A DNA stretch of 38,453 nucleotides, taken from the NCBI GenBank assembly GCA_026225555.1, contig JAMFSY010000045.1:1-38453 (forward strand). The letters run 5' to 3'. The notes beneath the pieces are model-generated. The model saw only the letters and a program-made list of their open reading frames with translations. It had not been told where the DNA came from and did not search any database. The position numbers and the translations under genes are program-made. Shown here piece by piece: positions 32,570 to 38,453 of the stretch. Every line of letters starts with the position of its first letter. Positions within the stretch are counted from its first letter, which is position 1. The stretch is from Methylacidiphilales bacterium (GTDB taxonomy: Bacteria > Verrucomicrobiota > Verrucomicrobiia > Methylacidiphilales > UBA1321).

Positions 32570-35500
32570 TTATGGCGTGACCACGTTCAGCCGAATGAAC
32601 TGCCTCGTGGGACTGGTGACCTTGACTTCAACCTCCATCAGGGGATCTCCCGTCACGGGATCGATACCGACGTTGCGCGTGAGGTCGGGCCCGACGTTCG
32701 GCCACGCCTGCAAGTCGGAGGAGGTCTGCACGTTGATCGTCATCCCCGACGCTTCCGTGTTCTCGCGATAAGTCAGGGTCAGGTAAGTCGTCCCGGGCGT
32801 GGTGGTCGTGTCGAGCCCCAGTACCGGCAACGCCGTGTGGTCCGCCGCGGTCATTGGAACGGACGGGTCGATGTCGAAGAGATACTTGAGCAGATTCGGA
32901 ACGCCATCCTTTTGCGGAATGGCGCTCGGCCCGCTGACGGTGGGATCGGCCATTTGCTGGGCGGTAAAGTAGAGGCTCTCCCAATTACCGAGAGCGGCCA
33001 GTGCAGATTGCGTGGATGAAACCGGATCGCTCCAAGGACTGCTTTCGGAGCCAAAGTAATTCACCGACCAGTTATTGAGCGTGGGCGTATTCGCTGTGTT
33101 GGAAGTGGAGAGATTGGCCCGGAGCTTGATGGACGAAACTCCGGCGACCGCCGGAACGGTGCTTAAATCCGTGCCGCTGCTGATGTTGGCAGCCAGCACG
33201 GTCCCACCACCGTTGAGGACGTCCACGGTCAGCGCCGTGCCGGAGCCAGCGACATTGCCGCCAAAAGAGAGGGTGCCCCAGCCGGAGAAAAAGCCGGGCG
33301 CGATCGCGGCGGAGATGACCGAGCCCGGAGCGTTGCTGAAGGCGACCGTATAGGTCCGGAAGTTATCGATTCCTATATAAGTGTACGTGCTGTTGAACGC
33401 GCCCAAGGCGGTGGAACGAATCGCAATTGTATGCATTCCGGTGAAACCGCCCAAGGGGATGCTTTGGTTGAAGTAACTTCCCGCCGCAGTTTGCGTCCAG
33501 ACCGAAGTCCCATCGATCAGGAAGTCGACCTTGATCTGGTTATTCCATGGATTGGTCAGGCCCAGACTGGCGTCAAACTGGATGCTCGACAGGTCCGTGA
33601 GGTCCACCGTTTGGCCGAGCGAAAAATTATCTCCCGCCGCCACTGCGCTGAAGTAGCTCGAGTACATCAGGCAAAACTGGCTTCCGTCCGTGGGCATCGG
33701 CGCGAACGAACCGGTCACCAGCTCACCAAACAGGTTCCCAGTACTGGTCGCGGTCCAGCCGGCCAGCGTGCCGGACGTTTGTTCGAAGCTGGGATTGGCG
33801 ATTCGGCCGGTGACCAGCGTCGGCGACCCCATGGCCAGGGTGACGCCGCCACTCCCATTGGTGACATTGGCAAGAGTATCGGAACTAAAATCGCCTGGAG
33901 AAGACTGGCTCCAAGTGCCGTCCGCTCCGTGCGCGGCCTGGGCGTGAACGCGATAGAAATAGGTGCTGCCAACCGTGAAGCTGTTAAAGGTATAGGCCGT
34001 CGCGGAAATCCAGCCGCTGGTAATCCACGTCCCGAAATTAGGATCGGTCGAGGCCTGGACTTCATACTGATTCGCCCCGGCCACGCTGTTCCATGAAACC
34101 GTGTTGGCGGTTCCGGACGTGAACGGCGGCTCCGACGCGATCACCGGCGCGGCAAGCAGCACATTGAGGATGAGGGTCTGGGTGGCGCTGGGACTGATGC
34201 CGTTGCTGGCGGTAAGCGTTACCGTGAACGGAGCGCCGCTGACATCCGGCGGCGTGCCGCTGATGACGCCCGTCGCCGCGTTAAGGCTGGCCCAAGACGG
34301 CAAGCCGCTCGCACTGAAGGTCGGCGCGGGCGAACCGGCGGCCACCACCGTGAAGCTGCCGGCGTGGCCCGCCGTAAAGGAGGCCGTGTTCGCGCTCAGG
34401 ATGCTCGGCGCGTTGCCGAGCTTCATCGCAAAGAAAGCCCCCTGGCCGGCGGAGCCGCCGTTCAGGGCCGTGCCATAGACCATTCCGTTGGCGCCCTGAA
34501 CCATTCCCGCGTTGGGATGGAGCCCATCGTGCGTGGTGCTTCCATCGCCGAAATGGTGGAGGATCGTCACCACGCCCTGCGGCGTCATGCGGAAGATCGT
34601 TCCGCCGTTGGCGCTACCGCCGGACGCCGTGACGCTGTAGAAGTTCCCGTCCGGCCCCTGGATCAACCCGGAGGTGAGTCCCTCCACGCCATCGTCAAAG
34701 ACACTTCCATCCGAAAAGCTGTGCAGAATTGTGACGGCTCCCTGCGGCGTCATTTTGAAGACGGTGCCGTCCGCCGCGCTGCCGCCCACCTCGGTGGTGC
34801 CGTAAAAATTTCCGTCCGCGGCCAGAAGCAGCGGGCAGGTGATCGTCTTTCCGTCATTGGCCACGGTGCCGTCGCCGAAGTTGTGCAGCAGGGTCACCGC
34901 TCCCTGCGGAGTCACTTTGAAGACCGTCCCAAAACCGGCCGAGCCTCCTTCCCGGGTGGTCCCGTAGAAATTTCCATCGGATCCCTGGACGAGATTCCCC
35001 TCCGGATACATGCCGTCATGGGCCACGCTGCCGTCGTAAAAACTGTGAAACGTGGTCACGACACCCTGCGGCGTCATCTTGAAAATGGCCCCGGATAAAC
35101 TCGCGCCGCCCGCGATCGTTTCTCCGTAGAAATTGCCGTCGGATCCCTGGCAGAGCGGGGTGGAAGGATTGACGCCGTCATTGGTCACGCTGCCATCCTT
35201 GAAGTTATGCAAAATCGTGAGCACGCCCTGGGGAGTGATCTTGAAGACGCAGCCGTTGCCGGTTGAGCCGCCGTAATAAGTGGTGCCGTAAAAATTCCCG
35301 TCGGGTCCCTGAATCAGGGCGCTGCAGGGATCATTCCCATCGGGTGCCGGCGCGCCGAAACTATGGAACAGGGTGGTGATCCCTTGCGGGGTCACCTTCA
35401 CGAGCGCGCCCTCGCTATACGCGCCGCCCCATTGCACCGGCAGATAGAGATTCCCGTCGGAGGCATAGAGGGGCAACTCCTCCGGATTATAAGCGTCGTT

Positions 35501-37570
35501 GGCGACGCTCCCGTCCTTGAAATTATGCAGGATGGTGTAACTCGAAATGGGATTGGCCGAGATCAGAATCGAAAAGGCCTGCGTGGCGGCGGGGGCAAAG
35601 CCGTTGGTCGCGGTCACCGACCCGGTAAAAATCCCCAGTTGGGTGGGCGTGCCGGAGATGACGCCGCTCGAGGACAGGGTCAATCCCGGCGGCAAGCTGC
35701 CGGAGCCCAGGGCCCAGGTCGGGTTGCCCGTGCCTTTGTAGGTAAAGCCATACGGCAGGTTGATGATCCCGGTGGCCGGCGGCGGTCCGTTCGTAATGGT
35801 GGGCGGCACCGGCGCGCTCTGGATCGTGATGGAGAAAGCCTGATTGGCGAAGCTCACGGCGTTGAGGGCCTGGAGTGTTCCCGTGAACGTGCCCGCCTGC
35901 GTCGGCGTGCCCGAAAGCAATCCCGACGCGGACAGCGTCAGTCCGGGAGGAAGGCTGCCGGAGGAGACGCTGAACGTGGCCGCGGGATATCCCGACGCGG
36001 TGCAGCTGAAGGTGTAAGCGGTGCCCATCCGGCCTCCCGGCGGAGTGGTACTTGTGAAGGTGGGAGCCTGCTCCACGTATACGAAGAAACCAATGCTGGC
36101 CGACGGGGAAACGCCGTTGCTCGCCGTGATCGTGCTCGAGTAGGTGCCTGTTTGCGTGGGCGTTCCGGACAGGACGCCGGAGGAGGAAAGGCTCAGGCCC
36201 GGTCCCAGCGTCCCCGCCGTAACGGAGAACGTCGGCGCGGGGTAACCGGTCGCGAGGAAGACCGCTCCCGCTGCCACCGGCACGTTGATGGGAAGAATAG
36301 CGGATGGCCCGCCCGTGATCTGAGGGGCCTGCTGGATGATGAAGGTGAAGCCCTGCGTAGCGTTGGGCAGAACGCCGTTGCCCGCGGTGATCGTGCCCGT
36401 GTAGGTGCCGGTGGCCGTGGCCGTTCCCGAAAGCATTCCTGCGGAATTCAACACGAGGCCCGGGGGCAGGCTGCCCGAACTGACGCTGAACGCCGGCGCG
36501 GGATTTCCCGTTGCCGTGCAGGTCAGGTTGTAAGCGACGCCCAGCAGCAGCGTCGCGCCGGGGGCCGCGCTGGTGAAGACCGGCGCGTTGGAAGTGGAAA
36601 CCGTGATGGAAAAATTCTGGGCCGCATCGGGCGAGACGCCGTTGGTGGCGGTCACCGTGCCAGTGTAGGTGCCCGGCGTTGTGGGCGTCTCGGAAAGCAC
36701 TCCCGAGGGGGCCAGCGTCAGTCCCGGCGGGAGGTTCCCCGCTGTGACGCTGAACGTGGGAGCGGGATAACCGCTGGCCGTGTAGGTGAAGCTATAGGCC
36801 AGGGTCGAAACGGCGCCGGGCGGCGGCGCACTGGTGATCTGCGGCGCCTGCGGCTGGGCCGAGGTGAAAGTCAGCGTGAGATCATTTCCGTCACCGCCCG
36901 AATAGCTGGCGGTGAAGCCGTACGTCGTGCCGTTATAAACCAGGTTGATGGTCGCGCCGTTGGTCAGATTGCTGAAGGTGCCGCTGATCGGATTCGAACC
37001 AGTATTGTTGACCGCGGTCAGGACCACTCCCGGCGCCGGAGCGAAGCCGAGCGTGGCGTTGAAGGTCTGGCCGGTCGCGGTATAGCCGTAGGCGCTCACG
37101 CCGATGGAACCGCTCGAAGCGAAGTCGAACGTTGGCGCGTTCGGGCGATAGACCCGCAACATTCCGTCCGTCCCGGCCAGGTAGAGATTGCCGCCCGCCG
37201 CGCTGACCGGGCCGCCATGGGGAATCGTCTGCACCAGCGCCCCCGTCTGCAGGTTGAACAGATAGGTCGCGGTCCCGGACGAAACGGCCAGCGCATCGAC
37301 CGCCACCAGCGGTTGGCCGGTGAGTCCGGTGTCCGAGGTTTCCAAGGCGCTGACGGTCGTGCCGGTCGTGGCGTTGAGGACTTTGACCTGGGAGCCCGAA
37401 ATGACATAAACCTGCCCATTGCTGATGGCGGGCGTGCCCTTGAAGGTGCCAGCCAAAGTCCAGGCCACGGCGCGGGTCGTCAGGTTGACGGCGGTGAGGT
37501 CCTGGTTGCCGTTAAGAAACGCCAGGTTGTTCACCACGGGCGCGGCGCAATTCATGTCGTAGCCCTGTGA
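32570..37570 (-). CDS. Giant modular secreted/surface protein, downstream part after a frameshift
   Basis: About 1,667 residues follow the frameshift. In order: remaining PQQ-like blades (VNLTTRAVAWTLAG, LNATTGTTVSA), an autotransporter-repeat-like domain ending SYSGGDGNDLTLTF, and five putative Ig (He_PIG) domains with the LPPGLTLxxSGVLSGTPT signature. Then come seven tandem repeats of the Gloeo/Verruco type (DGNFYGTTxxGGS, about 54 aa each, roughly 34420-35540), one more He_PIG, an FN3-like domain and a carbohydrate-binding-like beta domain. The C-terminus resembles verrucomicrobial secreted proteins (DGVPNLLKYLFDIDPS). The role is probably adhesion or polymer binding. The frame stays open to 37684, but codons upstream of about 37570 are out of the natural frame. 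Confidence 0.85.
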   Translation of the reverse strand, partial: SQGYDMNCAAPVVNNLAFLNGNQDLTAVNLTTRAVAWTLAGTFKGTPAISNGQVYVISGSQVKVLNATTGTTVSALETSDTGLTGQPLVAVDALAVSSGTATYLFNLQTGALVQTIPHGGPVSAAGGNLYLAGTDGMLRVYRPNAPTFDFASSGSIGVSAYGYTATGQTFNATLGFAPAPGVVLTAVNNTGSNPISGTFSNLTNGATINLVYNGTTYGFTASYSGGDGNDLTLTFTSAQPQAPQITSAPPPGAVSTLAYSFTYTASGYPAPTFSVTAGNLPPGLTLAPSGVLSETPTTPGTYTGTVTATNGVSPDAAQNFSITVSTSNAPVFTSAAPGATLLLGVAYNLTCTATGNPAPAFSVSSGSLPPGLVLNSAGMLSGTATATGTYTGTITAGNGVLPNATQGFTFIIQQAPQITGGPSAILPINVPVAAGAVFLATGYPAPTFSVTAGTLGPGLSLSSSGVLSGTPTQTGTYSSTITASNGVSPSASIGFFVYVEQAPTFTSTTPPGGRMGTAYTFSCTASGYPAATFSVSSGSLPPGLTLSASGLLSGTPTQAGTFTGTLQALNAVSFANQAFSITIQSAPVPPTITNGPPPATGIINLPYGFTYKGTGNPTWALGSGSLPPGLTLSSSGVISGTPTQLGIFTGSVTATNGFAPAATQAFSILISANPISSYTILHNFKDGSVANDAYNPEELPLYASDGNLYLPVQWGGAYSEGALVKVTPQGITTLFHSFGAPAPDGNDPCSALIQGPDGNFYGTTYYGGSTGNGCVFKITPQGVLTILHNFKDGSVTNDGVNPSTPLCQGSDGNFYGETIAGGASLSGAIFKMTPQGVVTTFHSFYDGSVAHDGMYPEGNLVQGSDGNFYGTTREGGSAGFGTVFKVTPQGAVTLLHNFGDGTVANDGKTITCPLLLAADGNFYGTTEVGGSAADGTVFKMTPQGAVTILHSFSDGSVFDDGVEGLTSGLIQGPDGNFYSVTASGGSANGGTIFRMTPQGVVTILHHFGDGSTTHDGLHPNAGMVQGANGMVYGTALNGGSAGQGAFFAMKLGNAPSILSANTASFTAGHAGSFTVVAAGSPAPTFSASGLPSWASLNAATGVISGTPPDVSGAPFTVTLTASNGISPSATQTLILNVLLAAPVIASEPPFTSGTANTVSWNSVAGANQYEVQASTDPNFGTWITSGWISATAYTFNSFTVGSTYFYRVHAQAAHGADGTWSQSSPGDFSSDTLANVTNGSGGVTLAMGSPTLVTGRIANPSFEQTSGTLAGWTATSTGNLFGELVTGSFAPMPTDGSQFCLMYSSYFSAVAAGDNFSLGQTVDLTDLSSIQFDASLGLTNPWNNQIKVDFLIDGTSVWTQTAAGSYFNQSIPLGGFTGMHTIAIRSTALGAFNSTYTYIGIDNFRTYTVAFSNAPGSVISAAIAPGFFSGWGTLSFGGNVAGSGTALTVDVLNGGGTVLAANISSGTDLSTVPAVAGVSSIKLRANLSTSNTANTPTLNNWSVNYFGSESSPWSDPVSSTQSALAALGNWESLYFTAQQMADPTVSGPSAIPQKDGVPNLLKYLFDIDPSVPMTAADHTALPVLGLDTTTTPGTTYLTLTYRENTEASGMTINVQTSSDLQAWPNVGPDLTRNVGIDPVTGDPLMEVEVKVTSPTRQFIRLNVVTP
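34420..35540 (-). repeat. Seven coding repeats of the Gloeo/Verruco type
   Basis: Units average about 162 bp (54 aa) and centre on DGNxYGxTxxGG followed by a GxVFKxTPQG strand and a LxxLHxFxDGS strand. Seven units can be counted, the first (NLYLPVQWGG) and last (MVYGTALNGG) being divergent. Seven blades would close a beta-propeller. Confidence 0.8.
35540..36840 (-). repeat. Five tandem coding He_PIG (putative Ig) domains
   Basis: Each unit is about 85 residues with the pattern GYPAPTFSV...LPPGLTL...GVLSGTPTxxGTYTGTxxAxNG. A sixth, divergent unit lies downstream of the propeller repeats. Confidence 0.75.
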
Positions 37571-38453
37571 AAGGAATAGGGCTCCGTCGCCGACCACAAG
37601 ACGGCCCCCGATGCCGGGTTGACCGCACTGAACGTGCCCCCGACCCAGGTGTAAATCGTGCCGTTGGCGTAGGTGGGCGTCCATTGATCGTACTGCGGCT
37701 CCGCGATGAACGACTTCTGAGTGCCGTCGAAATTAAAGTTGTAAAGGCCGCCAAATTCGCCGCCGTCCGCCCAGATGCCGATCGCTTGGTAGATGGTGGG
37801 CGCCAGGTAGCTTTCCCATTGCGCGCCGAAGGCGGTCGACCAATTGTTCTGCCCCGTCGAGGCATTGAAGGACCACAACTTGGGCGTCACCAAGGTCCAC
37901 CCTCCGGTGATCCCCTGCCCCTGCTGAACATAGACGTTGCCCTTGTAAATCGTCGGCGGATTGATGGAGTAATATCCCGTACTGGTCCCGCTATCTCCCG
38001 CCGGGCTGTAGACGTATTGCCAGATTTGCGAGCCCGTCGCCGCATCAAGCGCGGTCAAATCGGAAATGCCGGAATTGGCCACAGGCGTGACATAGACCAA
38101 GCCCTTGGCAACCGCGACCTGATTGACGGGGGCGGTAGTGTTGGGAAAAGTGGCGGACCACGCCTGCACATAAACCCCACCAAGCAGCGAACCCGGATAA
38201 GTGCCAAGATGAGCGTGGCCATTGCCATAGCTGGACCAGTTGTCGGTCGTCTTGTTGTCGGTCACCGTGATCTGCCGCGTTCCCGAGGTCCAGCCGGAGG
38301 TCTGTGCGGTCACGTTGGTGGTCTGCGTGCCGTAAACCGTGAGATTGTCGATGATGGTGTAAGGGACCGCAACGCTCGTTTGCCCGGCGGGGACGACGAT
38401 GGTGGCCGGCACGGTTAAAGCCCCGGGGTTGGAGGAGGTGAGCTGCACGGTGA
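37552..38453 (-). CDS. Giant modular protein, upstream part (frameshifted; N-terminus off window)
   Basis: This frame holds a calx-beta-like domain (LTVPATIVVPAGQTSVAVPY) and at least three PQQ-type blades (ALDAATGSQIWQYV, SFNASTGQNNWSTA, AVNPASGAVLWSA), then runs out after EPYSFHRATT. The next blades are found in the other frame. One extra A in the run at 37570-37572 (one more T on the coding strand) would join the parts as YSFSQGYDMNC. The frame is open to the right edge, so the true start and any signal peptide are outside the window. Confidence 0.8.
   Translation of the reverse strand, partial: TVQLTSSNPGALTVPATIVVPAGQTSVAVPYTIIDNLTVYGTQTTNVTAQTSGWTSGTRQITVTDNKTTDNWSSYGNGHAHLGTYPGSLLGGVYVQAWSATFPNTTAPVNQVAVAKGLVYVTPVANSGISDLTALDAATGSQIWQYVYSPAGDSGTSTGYYSINPPTIYKGNVYVQQGQGITGGWTLVTPKLWSFNASTGQNNWSTAFGAQWESYLAPTIYQAIGIWADGGEFGGLYNFNFDGTQKSFIAEPQYDQWTPTYANGTIYTWVGGTFSAVNPASGAVLWSATEPYSFHRATT
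37570..37572 (-). other. Apparent one-base frameshift in the giant protein gene
   Basis: PQQ-like blades continue across this point in a different frame. The change occurs in a short run of A (T on the coding strand). It may be a real mutation or a sequencing error. Confidence 0.65.

Noticed and set aside
35363-37570. 735-codon plus-strand open frame rich in Arg and Gly
   Set aside because: Antisense of the repeat-coding giant gene; the low-complexity Arg/Gly composition is produced by the repeated coding sequence.
1-38453. tRNA, rRNA, tmRNA or CRISPR arrays
   Set aside because: No cloverleaf with a proper T-loop and acceptor stem, no rRNA core sequence and no regularly spaced direct repeats were seen by eye; a covariance-model scan was not possible.

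Overview
The window is about 38 kb of GC-rich, gene-dense bacterial chromosome, most likely from the phylum Verrucomicrobiota. That placement is an inference. It rests on the giant Ig-like/beta-propeller surface protein at the right edge, which carries the tandem 'Gloeo/Verruco' repeat type, on menaquinone synthesis by the futalosine route, and on the long lineage-typical hypothetical proteins. I see no rRNA, tRNA, CRISPR array, prophage or insertion sequence with a transposase.

Layout. (1) Positions 1-4551, minus strand: a STAS-domain protein, a GAF/PP2C phosphatase, grpE, dnaJ and the start of rsmE, i.e. a partner-switching pair upstream of chaperone genes. (2) 4706-9919, plus strand: ubiX, then (after a convergent hypothetical gene) a translationally coupled set of UbiA-type prenyltransferase, mqnE, mqnA and mqnC for futalosine-pathway menaquinone. 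(3) 10100-17191, minus strand: thyA, a proline-rich lipoprotein, and a likely operon fmdB / secreted protein / degenerate protein kinase / galT / GH57 glycosidase. (4) 17253-21979: nagZ and folA (plus), a PfkB kinase (minus), a DUF423 membrane protein and a beta-lactamase-fold serine hydrolase (plus). (5) 22179-24973, plus strand: cysD and a cysN-cysC fusion for sulfate activation. (6) 25026-26712: two small hypothetical genes flanking a stomatin-like protein. (7) 26951-32515, plus strand: a GntR/YtrA-type regulator with a palindromic operator at its start codon, an ABC ATPase gene broken by an amber codon in its signature motif, and two tandem paralogous permeases with large extracytoplasmic inserts and C-terminal zinc ribbons. 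(8) 32570-38453, minus strand: a giant secreted modular protein, split by an apparent one-base frameshift and running off the window.

Between transcription units sit four copies of a roughly 90-120 bp inverted-repeat element whose arms contain the CCTGAG(C/T)(C/T)TGTC core, plus decayed pieces elsewhere. One copy carries matched changes in both arms that keep the pairing. The least explained parts are the ABC cassette of region 7, the kinase-like/secreted-protein pair of region 3, the repeat family, and a potentially switching RNA structure between the STAS and phosphatase genes.
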